The notes: generated by a model from the sequence alone, not told the origin. A stretch of 64,000 nucleotides of DNA from Catellatospora sichuanensis (GCF_007483665.1 NZ_VIQO01000001.1:530507-594506); one strand, 5' to 3'; positions 40,107 to 49,548 are shown, numbered from the stretch's first letter. A program made the numbers and translations.

Positions 40107-41183
40107 TCAGTCCTTCTCCCAGAACGCCGGCCCGACCGGCACCTTGTAGTCGCCGGTGGCCACGAGGTAGCCCTCCTTGTCCACGCTGATGGGCAGCATG
40201 GGCAGGGACCGCGTCGCCGGGCCGAAGATCGGCCGGGCGTTGTCGGTGATGAGGAACTGGGACTGGTGGCACGGGCAGAGCAGGCGGTTCGTCTGCTGCT
40301 CGTACAGGCTCGCCGGGCAACCCGCGTGGGTGCAGATCTTCGAGTAGGCCACGAAGCTGCTCCAGGTGCTGCCCTGGTTGATCGTGTAGAGCTGGCCGTT
40401 CAGCTTTGCCGCGTCGTCCTCCCGCAGGTGGATCAGCAGCGTCGGCGAGTCGGCGTAGTGGTTGCTGGCGCCGCCCGGGATGTTCGGGAACACCGTGATC
40501 TGGCCACCGGTGCTCACCTCCTCCGGCCGCACCAGGGTGCCGTCGTCGTGCATCAGGCGGATCGGGTTGGTCGGCGTGGCACCCGCGAACCCGGTCTTGA
40601 ACAGCACATCCGGGTGGTGCGGGTCCTTGATCAGCATGCCCACCGGAACGGCCACCGCCGCGGCGCCCAGAGGCAGCAGGCCCAGCAGCGAGAACTTCAG
40701 CAGCGGGCGCCGGGTCAGGCCCATCTCCTCGCCGATGAACTGCAGCGTGGTGCCGGTGAGCTTCTGCTCCTCCGGCGACGACGGGCCGTCGTGCCGCTCC
40801 TGGATCGCGATCTCGTGCGGGAGCAGCTTCTTGCCCCAGGTCAGGATGCCCAGACCGACGCCGACCAGGGCCAGGCCCAGGGTCAGGCCGAGGACCGGGG
40901 TGTAGTACTTGCTGGCGTGCGGGCCGAGCTCGTACTCCCACGGCCACCAGATGAAGGCGACCACGAACAGGGTCGACATGATGCCGGTGAACAGGAAGAA
41001 GAAGGCGACGATGCGGGTCATGCGCCGCTCGCCCTTCGAGCCCGCCGGGTACTGCGGCTCGTAGTGGACGATCTCCACGCCGTCGCGCCGCGCACCCTCA
41101 CGCACGATGTCGAACCGGGTCAGGTTCGGGTTAGCCAGGTCGACGCCCGCGGCGTCGCGCACCTGGGTGTTCGTCTCACTCAT
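40107..41183 (-). CDS. qcrA: cytochrome bc1 complex Rieske iron-sulfur subunit
   Basis: A 358-residue subunit with three N-terminal transmembrane helices, typical of actinobacterial QcrA, and a Rieske domain holding a [2Fe-2S] cluster with CTHAGC and CPCHQS (about residues 281-302). It passes electrons from menaquinol to the QcrC hemes. Its ATG overlaps the qcrC stop (ATGA), giving tight coupling. The C-terminal half is extracytoplasmic. Confidence 0.96.
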   Translation of the reverse strand: MSETNTQVRDAAGVDLANPNLTRFDIVREGARRDGVEIVHYEPQYPAGSKGERRMTRIVAFFFLFTGIMSTLFVVAFIWWPWEYELGPHASKYYTPVLGLTLGLALVGVGLGILTWGKKLLPHEIAIQERHDGPSSPEEQKLTGTTLQFIGEEMGLTRRPLLKFSLLGLLPLGAAAVAVPVGMLIKDPHHPDVLFKTGFAGATPTNPIRLMHDDGTLVRPEEVSTGGQITVFPNIPGGASNHYADSPTLLIHLREDDAAKLNGQLYTINQGSTWSSFVAYSKICTHAGCPASLYEQQTNRLLCPCHQSQFLITDNARPIFGPATRSLPMLPISVDKEGYLVATGDYKVPVGPAFWEKD

Positions 41184-42004
41184 GACTTACCCGCAATCCA
41201 CAGCGCTGCGAAAACCAGAGCCACGACGCCGACCAGGAAGATCGCCAGGCCTTCGGTGACCGGGCCGAACCGGCCGAGGCCCCAGCCGCCCGGGTCGCTG
41301 TCGGTCTTCAGGTTCTGCACGTAGGCGATGATGTCGAACTTGTCCTGCGGCGACAGCTCGTTGTCACCGAAGACCGGCATGTTCTGCGGTCCGGTGAGCA
41401 TCGCCGCGTAGATCTGCCGGTCGGTGGCCAGCTCCAGGCTCGGCGCGTACTTGCCGCTGGACAGCGCGCCGCCACCGCCGGAGAAGGCGTGGCAGGACGA
41501 GCAGTTGATGCGGTACAGCTCACCGCCGCGGGCGATCTTGCCCTTGGACGCGAAGTCCTCACCCTCCGGGAGCTGCGGGCCGCCACCCAGCTCCTGGATG
41601 AAGGCGCCGAGCTGCCGGGCCTGGTCCACGTTGTAATGCGGGTCCTTGCGCTCGGCCTGCGCCTCCTGGCGGGCGGCCGGCATGCGGCCCGTCTCCACCT
41701 GGAACTCGACGGCCGCAGAACCGACGCCGATCAGGCTCGGGCCGCGGCCGGGCACGCCCTGCGCGTTCGCGCCGTGGCAGGTAATGCAGCTCACGTCGTA
41801 CAGCGCCTTGCCGGCCTCGGCGGCCGGGGTGAGCGGGGCGGCGCCCTGGGCTCCACCGGGTGCGACGATCGCGTAGATGCCGCCCGCGAAGACCAGCGCG
41901 GCGAACATGCGCAGCGCCGAGTTCAGCCGCCGGCGTGCCCGGCCGCGCTGCTTGGGCGCACCCGCCGCCGGGCGTGGGGTGTCTGATGTCATGGCCGAGC
42001 TCAC
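41180..42004 (-). CDS. qcrC: di-heme cytochrome c subunit of the bc1 complex
   Basis: A 274-residue membrane-anchored c-type cytochrome with two CxxCH heme sites (CITCH and CSSCH), an N-terminal anchor (about 30-50) and a C-terminal anchor (about 250-270). In actinobacteria it hands electrons directly to the aa3 oxidase, replacing soluble cytochrome c. GTG 42004 overlaps the ctaE stop (GTGA); the in-frame ATG 41992 is an alternative. Confidence 0.95.
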   Translation of the reverse strand: MSSAMTSDTPRPAAGAPKQRGRARRRLNSALRMFAALVFAGGIYAIVAPGGAQGAAPLTPAAEAGKALYDVSCITCHGANAQGVPGRGPSLIGVGSAAVEFQVETGRMPAARQEAQAERKDPHYNVDQARQLGAFIQELGGGPQLPEGEDFASKGKIARGGELYRINCSSCHAFSGGGGALSSGKYAPSLELATDRQIYAAMLTGPQNMPVFGDNELSPQDKFDIIAYVQNLKTDSDPGGWGLGRFGPVTEGLAIFLVGVVALVFAALWIAGKS

Positions 42005-42606
42005 ATCCGCTCCAGCAGGTAGATCATGAAGAAGAGGCCGATCCAGACCACGTCGACGAAGTGCCAGTAGTACGACACGACGATCGCCGAGGTCGCCTGC
42101 GCCGGCGTGAACCGGCCCATGGTGGTGCGGATCAAGTAGATGATGAAGGCGATCAGACCGCCTGTCACGTGCAGGCCGTGGAAGCCCGTGGTCAGGTAGA
42201 ACATCGACCCGAACCCGTCAGCGTTGATCTTGATGCCCTCGCTGACCAGCACGCGGTACTCGTTCACCTGGCCGAGCACGAACGTCAGGCCCATCAGGAA
42301 CGTGATGGTGAACCAGAGCCGCAGCCCGTACACGTCACCCCGCTCCGCGCGCAGGACGCCGATCTGGCAGGTGATGGAAGACAGCACCAGGATCAGCGTG
42401 AAGGTCGCGGCGTACGGGAGATTGAGCACGTGGGAGTGCTGGATCCACTGATCGTAGTCCGCGGCGCGGATCGCGAAGAACATCGCGAAAAGCGCGGCGA
42501 AGAACATGAGTTCGCTGGAGAGCCACACGATCGTCCCGACGCTGACCATGTTGGGCCTGGTCAGGGAGTGGATCCTGCTCTTGTCGATGGCTGAGGCGGC
42601 AGTCAC
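42001..42606 (-). CDS. ctaE: cytochrome c oxidase subunit III
   Basis: A 201-residue, five-helix membrane subunit of the aa3-type oxidase and first gene of the ctaE-qcrCAB operon, the order conserved in mycobacteria (Rv2193-2196) and Streptomyces. Motifs: [14 protein letters not shown], and the C-terminal [10 protein letters not shown] and [14 protein letters not shown] 42606 has AATAAT 6 nt upstream and no ribosome binding site, so the operon is probably transcribed as a leaderless mRNA. Subunit I (ctaD) is not in the window. Confidence 0.95.
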   Translation of the reverse strand: MTAASAIDKSRIHSLTRPNMVSVGTIVWLSSELMFFAALFAMFFAIRAADYDQWIQHSHVLNLPYAATFTLILVLSSITCQIGVLRAERGDVYGLRLWFTITFLMGLTFVLGQVNEYRVLVSEGIKINADGFGSMFYLTTGFHGLHVTGGLIAFIIYLIRTTMGRFTPAQATSAIVVSYYWHFVDVVWIGLFFMIYLLERM

Positions 42607-42612
42607 GCGGTC

Positions 42613-42618
42613 ATTATT
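42613..42618 (-). promoter_or_regulatory. -10 box, leaderless start of ctaE operon
   Basis: AATAAT on the minus strand (5 of 6 to TATAAT), 6 nt before GTG 42606. Confidence 0.6.
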
Positions 42619-42702
42619 GCCCCCTACCTGCATCGGCGAGCGTCGGGGTGCCTGGTTGGCGGCGTGTCGCGACCCGGCGAACTGCCGTACAAGTCCACGG
42701 TC

Positions 42703-42708
42703 TAGCCT
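42703..42708 (+). promoter_or_regulatory. -10 box, leaderless start of ctaG-like gene
   Basis: TAGCCT ends 6 nt before GTG 42715; the adjacent GTG 42712 would be at 3 nt, so 42715 is preferred. Confidence 0.55.
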
Positions 42709-42714
42709 CGGGTG

Positions 42715-43743
42715 GTGCCGCCTGTCGATCATTTCATCGCGCTGACCTCGAACGTTGCGACCTTGACCGCTGAGACTCCGCCGTTCACGGTGGCGACCCT
42801 GGTGACCGGGGCCCGGCTCGACTCGTGGCTCGCGGTCGGTCTGCTGCTGGCGGGTGCGCTGTATCTCTACGGCACGCACCGGCTGCGGGTGCGCGGCGAC
42901 CGGTGGCCGGTGGGGCGCACGATCGCCTTCCTCGGACCCGGCCTGGGCACGTTGGCCCTGGTCACGGTGAGTGGCATCGGCGGCTACGACACCACGCTGC
43001 TGTCGGTGCACATGCTGCAGCACATGGCGCTGTCCATGGTCGCGCCGATCTTCCTGGCGCTGGGCGCGCCGGTCACCCTCGCCCTGCGTACGCTGCCCGC
43101 CCGCCCCCGCCGCACGCTGCTGGCGGTGCTGCACAGCAAGGTCGCCGCGGTGCTGGCGTTCCCGCTGGTCGCGTTCGGCATCTTCGTGGCCAACCCGTTC
43201 GCGCTGTATTTCACCAGCCTGTACGAGCAGACGCTGCGGCACGAGTGGCTGCACGAGGTGATGCATGCGCACTTCATCGCCACCGGTTGCCTGTTCTTCT
43301 GGCCCCTGCTGGGCCGCGACCCGCTGCCGGGGCGCTGGCCGTATCCGGCCCGCGCGCTGCTGATGCTGTTGAGTGTCCCGTTTCACACCGTGCTGGGGCT
43401 CACCATCATGCAGCAGAAGACCCTCCTCGGCGGCGACTGGTATCCGTCGCTGGGCCTGTCCTGGATGGATCCCTGGGCCGACCAGGTGACCGCGGGCGGC
43501 GTGCTGTGGGCGGGCGGCGAGCTCGTCTCGGTCACCATGCTCGCGGTCCTCGTCGTCCAGTGGATCAAACAGTCCCGCCAGGAGGCCGCCCGCATCGACC
43601 GCCAGCTGGACCGCGAGGAGGCCGCACAGGCCGCCGCCGAGGCCGCCGCGCATGGCGTGTCGCGGGCCGTGTCGGCGCAGGCCGACGCGGACGGCGCACC
43701 GCACGACCACGAGATCACTCCACCGCTTAGGATGAGCGCATGA
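42715..43743 (+). CDS. cytochrome c oxidase assembly protein (CtaG/caa3_CtaG family)
   Basis: A 342-residue polytopic membrane protein (about seven helices) divergent from ctaE. His-rich loops suited to copper ([34 protein letters not shown]) identify the caa3_CtaG family, which helps build the copper centres of the oxidase. The last ~50 residues are a cytoplasmic charged tail. Its stop overlaps the start of the receiver-like gene (ATGA). Confidence 0.85.
   Translation: MPPVDHFIALTSNVATLTAETPPFTVATLVTGARLDSWLAVGLLLAGALYLYGTHRLRVRGDRWPVGRTIAFLGPGLGTLALVTVSGIGGYDTTLLSVHMLQHMALSMVAPIFLALGAPVTLALRTLPARPRRTLLAVLHSKVAAVLAFPLVAFGIFVANPFALYFTSLYEQTLRHEWLHEVMHAHFIATGCLFFWPLLGRDPLPGRWPYPARALLMLLSVPFHTVLGLTIMQQKTLLGGDWYPSLGLSWMDPWADQVTAGGVLWAGGELVSVTMLAVLVVQWIKQSRQEAARIDRQLDREEAAQAAAEAAAHGVSRAVSAQADADGAPHDHEITPPLRMSA
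43728..43733 (+). promoter_or_regulatory. -10 box, leaderless start of receiver-like gene
   Basis: TAGGAT within the end of the ctaG-like gene, 6 nt before ATG 43740, so the receiver-like gene may have its own promoter in addition to coupling. Confidence 0.55.
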
Positions 43744-44132
43744 GTACCAAGACCGTCCTGCTCTACAGCGACGACCCGCAGGTTCGCGACCGGATGCGGC
43801 TGGCCATCGGCGAGCACCCGGCACCCGACCTCGATGTCGAGTTCGTCGAGGCGTCCACCTACGGCGAGTGCGTCAAGCTGGTGGACGACTACGAGATCGA
43901 TCTGCTGGTGCTGGACGGCGAGGCGACCCCGGGCGGCGGCCTGGGCGTGGCACGTCAGCTCAAGGACGAGATCGACGAGTGCCCGCCCACCTGTGTCGTC
44001 ATCGCGCGCTCGGCCGACCGCTGGCTGGCGGCGTACGCCCGCGTCGACGGGACGCTGCTGCACCCGCTCGACCCGTTCGAGACCGCGAAGGTCATCTCCA
44101 CCCTGCTGCACGACGAATCCGTGGCCGCCTGA
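43740..44132 (+). CDS. stand-alone receiver-like protein
   Basis: A 130-residue response-regulator receiver fold without output domain. The acidic pair (YSDDP, 11-12) and a candidate phospho-acceptor Asp59 (LLVLDGE) are present, but the conserved Lys before the last helix is replaced (LLHPLDPFE). It may be a pseudo-receiver that signals through protein binding. It lies between the oxidase assembly gene and trpD, a position conserved in actinobacteria. ATG 43740 overlaps the upstream stop and has its own TAGGAT box. Confidence 0.75.
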   Translation: MSTKTVLLYSDDPQVRDRMRLAIGEHPAPDLDVEFVEASTYGECVKLVDDYEIDLLVLDGEATPGGGLGVARQLKDEIDECPPTCVVIARSADRWLAAYARVDGTLLHPLDPFETAKVISTLLHDESVAA

Positions 44133-44173
44133 CCAGAGCACCGCGCGCCACGCCCTTCACCCCTGGAGGCCCG

Positions 44174-45271
44174 ATGGGCGACCGGAACACCTGGCCCCAC
44201 CTGCTCGGCGCGCTGCTGCGCCGCGAGGAGCTCACGTCGGACGACACGGCCTGGGCCATGGGCGAGATCATGTCGGGCGTGGCGACACCGGCGCAGATCG
44301 CCGGGTTCGCGCTGCTGCTGCGGGCCAAGGGCGAGACCGCCGGCGAGGTGTCCGGCCTGGTCGCGACGATGCTGGCGAACGCGGCCCCGCTGCCGCAGAC
44401 CGACGAGCAGCGCACAGCCACCCTGGACGTGGTCGGCACCGGCGGCGACCAGGCGCACACCGTCAACATCTCGACGATGTCCGCCATCGTGGCCGCAGGC
44501 GCGGGGGCCCGCGTGGTCAAGCACGGCAACCGGGCGGCCTCCTCCTCCTGCGGCACCGCGGACGTGCTGGAGTTCCTCGGCATCCCGCTGGACCTCAGCC
44601 CGGAGCAGGTGGCGGCGGTGGCCGACGAAGCAGGCATCACGTTCTGCTTCGCCGCGACGTTCCACCAGGGCCTGCGCCACGCCGGCGGGGTACGCCGCGA
44701 GCTGGGCGTGCCCACCGCGTTCAACTTCCTCGGCCCGCTGACCAACCCCGCCCGGCCCCGCGCGGGCGCGATCGGCTGCGCCGACGTGCGCATGGCCGGG
44801 GTCATGGCGCAGGTGTTCGCCGCCCGCGGTGACACGGCCCTGGTGCTGTGCGGCGAGGACGGCCTGGACGAGTTCACCACCGCCGCCCCCACGCGCGTCT
44901 GGGTGGCTCGTGGCGGGCAGGTCACCCCGCTCACCGTCGACTCCGCCGACCTCGGCGTGGCCCGTTCCGCCGCAGGCGACCTGCGCGGTGGGGACGTGTC
45001 GCTCAACGCCGAGGTGGTGCGCCGCCTGCTGGGCGGGGAGACCGGTCCGGTGCGCGACGCCGTCCTGGTCAACACGGCGGCCGGGCTGACCGCCCACGAC
45101 TGGGCGGCCAAGGGCGCGGGCCCCGCCGACCCGGACACGCTCGTCGAGGAGCTGACCGACGCGCTGCACGCGAACATGCGCCGCGCCGCCGAGGCCGTCG
45201 ACTCCGGCGCGGCGTCGGCCGTCCTGGAGCGCTGGATCACCGCAGCGGCGGCAGCGAAGTACGCCCAGTAG
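44174..45271 (+). CDS. trpD: anthranilate phosphoribosyltransferase
   Basis: Second step of tryptophan synthesis from chorismate: joins anthranilate to PRPP. The 365 residues carry [17 protein letters not shown] (PRPP loop), [18 protein letters not shown] (anthranilate site) and [15 protein letters not shown] 44174 has TGGAGG 4 nt upstream. trpD is isolated from other trp genes and embedded in the respiratory cluster, as in mycobacteria (Rv2192c) and Streptomyces. A strong terminator follows. Confidence 0.95.
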   Translation: MGDRNTWPHLLGALLRREELTSDDTAWAMGEIMSGVATPAQIAGFALLLRAKGETAGEVSGLVATMLANAAPLPQTDEQRTATLDVVGTGGDQAHTVNISTMSAIVAAGAGARVVKHGNRAASSSCGTADVLEFLGIPLDLSPEQVAAVADEAGITFCFAATFHQGLRHAGGVRRELGVPTAFNFLGPLTNPARPRAGAIGCADVRMAGVMAQVFAARGDTALVLCGEDGLDEFTTAAPTRVWVARGGQVTPLTVDSADLGVARSAAGDLRGGDVSLNAEVVRRLLGGETGPVRDAVLVNTAAGLTAHDWAAKGAGPADPDTLVEELTDALHANMRRAAEAVDSGAASAVLERWITAAAAAKYAQ

Positions 45272-45281
45272 CGCCGATACG

Positions 45282-45330
45282 ACAAATGAAACCGGCCCTC
45301 TCCGAATCGGAGGGGGCCGGTTTCATTTGT
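45282..45330. terminator. bidirectional terminator between trpD and ctaF
   Basis: 17-bp perfect arms (45282-45298 and 45314-45330) with additional inner CTCCGA/TCGGAG pairing and a TTTT run just after on the plus strand. It separates the convergent trpD and ctaC-ctaF units. Confidence 0.9.
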
Positions 45331-45345
45331 TTTCGGTACGCGGGG

Positions 45346-45771
45346 TCAGTGCTCCGCGGTACGCCGAGTGCCGGTGTAGTACTCGAACAGCATCGCCGAA
45401 GTGGACAGCAGCACGCACACGATGCCGAGGCCGATCAGCCACCACATCCAGAACACCAGGCCGAGCGAGGCGATCAGCGCGGACAGCGCGATGCCGAACG
45501 GCCAGTAGCTGCCCGGGCTGAAGAAGCCCAGCTCGCCCGCGCCGTCCGCGATCTCGGCGTCGAGCCGGTCCTCCGGGCGCGGGTCGATGCGGCGCGAGAC
45601 GAACCAGAAGTATCCGCCGCACATCGAGCACAGCAGGAACGACAGCACCAGAGCGGTGGTGCCGATCCACTCGACGCCGCCCATGGACAGGTCCGTCCAC
45701 CAGCCGTACACCACCGCGGCGACGATCAGGAACAGCGCCACGCCGACGAAGATGCGGTATTCGGTCTTCAT
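45346..45771 (-). CDS. ctaF: actinobacterial cytochrome c oxidase subunit IV
   Basis: A 141-residue membrane protein with four hydrophobic segments (about 6-26, 35-58, 88-108, 108-128), the actinobacterial-type subunit IV of the aa3 oxidase. The start MKTEYRIFVGVALFLIVAA and the segment GELGFFSPGSYWPFGIAL are typical. It starts 11 bp after the ctaC stop with GAGGG before ATG 45771. Confidence 0.92.
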   Translation of the reverse strand: MKTEYRIFVGVALFLIVAAVVYGWWTDLSMGGVEWIGTTALVLSFLLCSMCGGYFWFVSRRIDPRPEDRLDAEIADGAGELGFFSPGSYWPFGIALSALIASLGLVFWMWWLIGLGIVCVLLSTSAMLFEYYTGTRRTAEH

Positions 45772-45782
45772 TCTCTCAGCCC

Positions 45783-46661
45783 TCAGTTCGCGTCGCGCAG
45801 GGTCGGGAACGGCGTGGTCGTGGTGGCGTAGGGCGTCTCACCGATGGCCGTCAGCGCCTCGGGGGTGCTCTTGCCCGACTTCAGTGCCGCCACGAACTGC
45901 GCGTACTTCTCCGGCGTCACGGCCCGCAGCTCGAAGTTCATCATCGAGTGGTAGGTGCCGCACAGCTCGGCGCACCGGCCGACGTAGCTGCCCGTCTGAA
46001 TGATGTTCACTTCGAACTCGTTGATCACGTTGCCCGGGAAGACGTCCCGCTTGAACAGCAGCTCCGGCACCCAGAACGAGTGGATGACGTCGTTGCTGTG
46101 CTCGACGAAGCGCACCGTCGTCCCGGTCGGGACGACCACGACCGGGATGTAGTTGCTGTCGCCGGGCGTGCTCTCCACCTTCTCGGCGTCGAGGCCGGGG
46201 CCGGAGAGGTAGTTGAACTGCCAGTTCCACTTGAACGCGACGACCTCGACGGTGGCGCCCGGGTCCTTGGTCAGCTTGTTCACGTCGGTCTGCACGACGG
46301 CGGTGTAGTAGAACAGCACCGCGATCACCAGGAACGGCAGCACCGTGTAGAGGATCTCGATCGGCAGGTTGAACCGCGTCTGCGTGGGCAGGTCGGCGTC
46401 ACCGCGCTTGCGGCGGTAGGCCGCCACGCACCAGAAGATCAGACCCCACACGAAGAAGCCCACCGCGAGCGCCGCGACGACCGACCCGACCCACAGGTCG
46501 TACATCCGCTCGGACTGCTCGGTGATGCCGCCCTGGGGCCAGCCGAATCCGTCGAACGCCGCACCGATGTTGTTGATGCTGCAGCCGGCGAGCAACGTCG
46601 TCAGGACCACCGACATCGCGCTCAAACCGACGGCTCGCCTGCGGGCTCGTGTTGCGACCAC
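45783..46661 (-). CDS. ctaC: cytochrome c oxidase subunit II
   Basis: A 292-residue lipoprotein-type subunit II. A lipobox (LLAGC at about 22-26), two transmembrane helices and an extracytoplasmic cupredoxin domain are present. The CuA ligands are in GRCAELCGTYHSMM and the upstream HSFWVPEL His. It takes electrons from QcrC. GTG 46661 has GGAG 6 nt upstream. It forms an operon with ctaF, convergent to trpD. Confidence 0.95.
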   Translation of the reverse strand: MVATRARRRAVGLSAMSVVLTTLLAGCSINNIGAAFDGFGWPQGGITEQSERMYDLWVGSVVAALAVGFFVWGLIFWCVAAYRRKRGDADLPTQTRFNLPIEILYTVLPFLVIAVLFYYTAVVQTDVNKLTKDPGATVEVVAFKWNWQFNYLSGPGLDAEKVESTPGDSNYIPVVVVPTGTTVRFVEHSNDVIHSFWVPELLFKRDVFPGNVINEFEVNIIQTGSYVGRCAELCGTYHSMMNFELRAVTPEKYAQFVAALKSGKSTPEALTAIGETPYATTTTPFPTLRDAN

Positions 46662-46834
46662 CTGCTCCTGCCTCCCTTAGCAGCGCCACCTTCGGACGCA
46701 CCGGTGAGGGGCGTGACCGACGGTCGCAGAGTACTTCACCCCGGGGCCCCGGCCGGGCCTGGGGTCGGCCCGGTGATCCGGCGTGTCCGCGGGAACTGGT
46801 GGCGGCGACGACTGCCGTCACCGCTAGATCACGA

Positions 46835-46840
46835 TACCGT
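46835..46840 (+). promoter_or_regulatory. -10 box, leaderless start of cysteine desulfurase gene
   Basis: TACCGT ends 6 nt before GTG 46847. Confidence 0.55.
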
Positions 46841-46846
46841 CGAGGG

Positions 46847-48028
46847 GTGGGAGATCCCCGGCAGGCCGGACCAATCGATCAGGGCGAGAGCGTCCGTGGC
46901 GTGTATTTCGATGCCGCGACCGCGACTCCGCTGCACCCGGCCGCGCGCGAGGCGCTGCTCGGCGCGCTCGACGACGGCTGGGCCGACCCCGGCAAGCTCT
47001 ACACCCAGGCCCGCCGGGCGCGCCTCCTGCTCGACGCGGCGCGCGACACGTTTGCGCAGGTGCTGGGCGTACGCCCCGACGAGGTGACCTTCGCCGGCAG
47101 CGGCAGCACCGCGGCGCACGCCGCCGTCCTGGGTGGACTGGCCGGCCGCCGCCGCGCCGGGGCGGCCCTGGTCCGCTCCGCGATCGAACATTCGGCCGTG
47201 CTGCACGCCGGCGAGCGCCACGTGCGCGCGGGCGGCACCGAGACAGCGGTGCCGGTGGACCGGCTGGGCCGGGTCGACCTCGACGCGTGGGCGCAGGCCG
47301 TGTCCGCGCCCGGTGTGGCGCTCGCCGCACTGATCAGCGCGAGTCACGAGGTCGGCACGGTGCAGCCCGTCGCCGCCGCCGCGGCGGCGTGTCGCGAGGC
47401 CGGCGTGCCGCTGTACGTCGACGCCGCGCAGTCGCTGGGTCGCCTGTCCGTGCCGGACGGCTGGTCCCTGCTGACCGGCTCGGCCCGCAAGTGGGGCGGC
47501 CCGCCCGGAGTCGGCCTGCTGGTGGTGCGCAAGGGCACCCGTTGGGTGTCGCCGTACCCGGCTGACGACCGGGAGTCCGGCCGCTTCCCCGGCGCGCCCG
47601 ACCTGCCCGCGATCATCGCGGCGGCAGCGTCCCTGCACGCCGTGCACGAGACCGCCGCACAGGAGGGCGAACGCCAGTCGGAGCTGGTGGACCGGGTCCG
47701 CACGACCGTCGCGGCTACCGTGCCCGACGTGGAGATCGTGGGCGACCCGGTGGACCGGCTGCCCCACGTGGTGACCTTCTCCTGCCTGTACGTCGACGGC
47801 GAGGCACTGCTCACCGCCCTGGACCGGCGCGGCTTCGCGGTGTCGTCGGGCTCGGCCTGCACGTCCTCGACGCTCCAGCCGAGTCACGTACTGGCCGCGA
47901 TGGGCGTGCTGACGCATGGCAACATCCGGCTGTCGCTGCACCGCGACAGCACCGCCGAGCAGGTCGACCGGTTCCTCGCCGAACTGCCCGGCATCGTGGC
48001 GGCACTGCGGGCGGAGGTGGGCATGTGA
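46847..48028 (+). CDS. cysteine desulfurase, class V aminotransferase family
   Basis: A 393-residue PLP enzyme that should release sulfur from cysteine as a persulfide. The Schiff-base Lys is in GSARKWGGPPGVGLL, the PLP contacts in YVDAAQSLG and SHEVGTVQP, and the active-site Cys loop is VSSGSACTSSTLQPSHVLAAMG. GTG 46847 is supported by a leaderless promoter; GTG 46892 is a shorter option. It overlaps a TusA gene by 4 nt, so the pair likely forms a sulfur-transfer unit for tRNA thiolation or cofactor synthesis. Confidence 0.88.
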   Translation: MGDPRQAGPIDQGESVRGVYFDAATATPLHPAAREALLGALDDGWADPGKLYTQARRARLLLDAARDTFAQVLGVRPDEVTFAGSGSTAAHAAVLGGLAGRRRAGAALVRSAIEHSAVLHAGERHVRAGGTETAVPVDRLGRVDLDAWAQAVSAPGVALAALISASHEVGTVQPVAAAAAACREAGVPLYVDAAQSLGRLSVPDGWSLLTGSARKWGGPPGVGLLVVRKGTRWVSPYPADDRESGRFPGAPDLPAIIAAAASLHAVHETAAQEGERQSELVDRVRTTVAATVPDVEIVGDPVDRLPHVVTFSCLYVDGEALLTALDRRGFAVSSGSACTSSTLQPSHVLAAMGVLTHGNIRLSLHRDSTAEQVDRFLAELPGIVAALRAEVGM

Positions 48029-48264
48029 GCGCCGACACCCCGGTCGAGGTGCTGAACTGCCTGGGGCAGCGCTGCCCCCTGCCGGTGATCGCGCTGGCCA
48101 AGCGGCTGCCGGCGGTGCCGGTCGGCGCGGTCGTGCGGGTGCTCGCCGACGACCCGGCCGCGGCCGTGGACATCCCGGCGTGGTGCCGCATGCGAGCCCA
48201 GGAGTACGTCGGTGCGATCGCCGTCGACGGCTCCCCTGCCTTCGACGTCCGCCGCCTCGCCTGA
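48025..48264 (+). CDS. TusA-family sulfurtransferase
   Basis: A 79-residue sulfur carrier with the CPxP motif (NCLGQRCPLPVIALAKRL), whose first Cys accepts persulfide from a desulfurase. GTG 48025 overlaps the desulfurase stop (GTGA). The unusual extra Cys in IPAWCRMRAQEY is common in such small carriers. A long double hairpin follows the gene. Confidence 0.88.
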   Translation: MSADTPVEVLNCLGQRCPLPVIALAKRLPAVPVGAVVRVLADDPAAAVDIPAWCRMRAQEYVGAIAVDGSPAFDVRRLA

Positions 48265-48303
48265 CGGCGCTCCACGCCTGGTCAGGTATCGGTCCCGCGC
48301 GCG

Positions 48304-48432
48304 TTTGCTCTGCACCCAAATGCTTGCTCTGCACCCACCGACGCAACACGTCGGCGTGCCCGAGCGCCTCACCCGACGCACGGTCGTCGTTGCGTATTCG
48401 GGTGCAGAGCAAGGGAATGGGTGCAGAGCAAA
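48304..48432. repeat. long double-arm inverted repeat (family D)
   Basis: Two nested arm pairs carry the same sequence: outer 48304-48318 with 48418-48432 (TTTGCTCTGCACCCA, perfect 15 bp) and inner 48324-48337 with 48400-48412. A third stem inside pairs ACGCAAC (48342-48348) with GTTGCGT. The arm is thus duplicated on each side. It lies between convergent genes and could terminate both or be a MITE-like insertion. Confidence 0.85.
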
Positions 48433-48482
48433 GCCGGCGCGAGGGATGTCCCGCGCCGGCTCCGGCGTCCCTGCCGAGCAGG

Positions 48483-49457
48483 TCAGTTCAGGTGGGGGCG
48501 GATGTCCGCGGCGGCGGCATCGCCGTAGGACTCGGTCAGGCGCTTGAGGAAGTTGTCCGGGTCCACCTCGTACTCCTGGGTGCCGACCGTCTCCAGCACC
48601 AGGGTGGCCAGCAGGGCGCCCACCTGCGCGGCGCGCTCCAGGCCCAGGCCCCAGGACAGCGCGGCGAAGAAGCCGGCCCGGAAGCCGTCGCCGACGCCGG
48701 TCGGGTCGTACGCGTGGATCTCGCGGGCGACCGGCACCAGGATCGGCGCGAAGTCGCGGCCGGTGATCCGAACGCCGTTCTTGCCCAGCGTGGTGACCCG
48801 CACCTTGACCCGCTCCAGCACCTGGTCCGAGGTCAGGCCGGTCTTCTGCTCCAGCAGCGAGTTCTCGTACTCGTTGGTGAGCAGGAACTCCGCGCCCTCG
48901 ATGAGCTGGTGCACCTCGTCGCCGCCCATCCGGGCCAGCTGCTGGGACGGATCCGCGGCGAAGGCGTATCCGCGGTCGCGGCACTCCTGCGAGTGGCGCA
49001 CCATCGCCACCGGGTCGTTCGCGCCGACGATGACCAGGTCGAGGCCGTCGAGGCGCTGGTGCACCGGGGACAGCTCGATGTTGCGGGCCTCGCTCATGGC
49101 GCCGGCGTAGAACGAGGCGACCTGGCACAGGTCCTCGTCGGTGGTGCAGACGAAGCGGGCGGTGTGCGCCACCTCACTGACGTGTACCGAGTCACAGTCG
49201 ACGCCGTGGCGCTCCAGCCAGGAGCGGTAGTCGGCGAAGTCCGCGCCGACCGCGCCGACCAGGGCGGGGCGCAGGCCCAGCTTGGCCATGCCGAAGGCGA
49301 TGTTCGCCGCCACGCCGCCACGCCGGATCACGAGATCGTCGACCAGGAACGACAGGGAGACCTTGTCCAGCTGGTCCGCGATGAGCTGGTCCGCGAAGCG
49401 GCCCGGGAAGTGCATCAGGTGATCCGTGGCGATCGATCCGGTAACGCAGATCTTCAT
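48483..49457 (-). CDS. adoK: PfkB-family kinase, adenosine kinase type
   Basis: A 324-residue ribokinase-fold kinase, equivalent by sequence pattern and position to Rv2202c (AdoK/CbhK), the bacterial adenosine kinase. The PfkB signature DPTGVGDGFRAGFF holds the catalytic Asp; RRGGVAANIAFGMAKLG is the sugar-binding GG region. AAGG lies about 7 nt before ATG 49457. Adenosine salvage is the likely role; other nucleosides or sugars cannot be excluded. Confidence 0.88.
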   Translation of the reverse strand: MKICVTGSIATDHLMHFPGRFADQLIADQLDKVSLSFLVDDLVIRRGGVAANIAFGMAKLGLRPALVGAVGADFADYRSWLERHGVDCDSVHVSEVAHTARFVCTTDEDLCQVASFYAGAMSEARNIELSPVHQRLDGLDLVIVGANDPVAMVRHSQECRDRGYAFAADPSQQLARMGGDEVHQLIEGAEFLLTNEYENSLLEQKTGLTSDQVLERVKVRVTTLGKNGVRITGRDFAPILVPVAREIHAYDPTGVGDGFRAGFFAALSWGLGLERAAQVGALLATLVLETVGTQEYEVDPDNFLKRLTESYGDAAAADIRPHLN

Positions 49458-49517
49458 GGTTGACCTTCAGGTCGGCGAAAGATGGCGCGGAAAGCGTACC
49501 GGTTGACGGCATACGAC

Positions 49518-49548
49518 AGCGGCACTCCGGCGGGGCCGGAGTGCCGCT
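49518..49548 (-). terminator. hairpin terminator after the Fe-S carrier gene
   Basis: 13-bp perfect arms (49518-49530 and 49536-49548, GCGGCACTCCGG) with a 5-nt loop and outer ACGACA/TGTCGT pairing, about 95 bp beyond the erpA-like stop and before the adoK promoter region. Confidence 0.7.

Noticed and set aside
38515..40947. Apparent 810-residue fusion of qcrA-like antisense frame with QcrB
   Set aside because: The QcrB frame is simply open upstream; QcrA is encoded in a different frame with its own start and stop, and ATG 40104 starts QcrB at the family-typical point.
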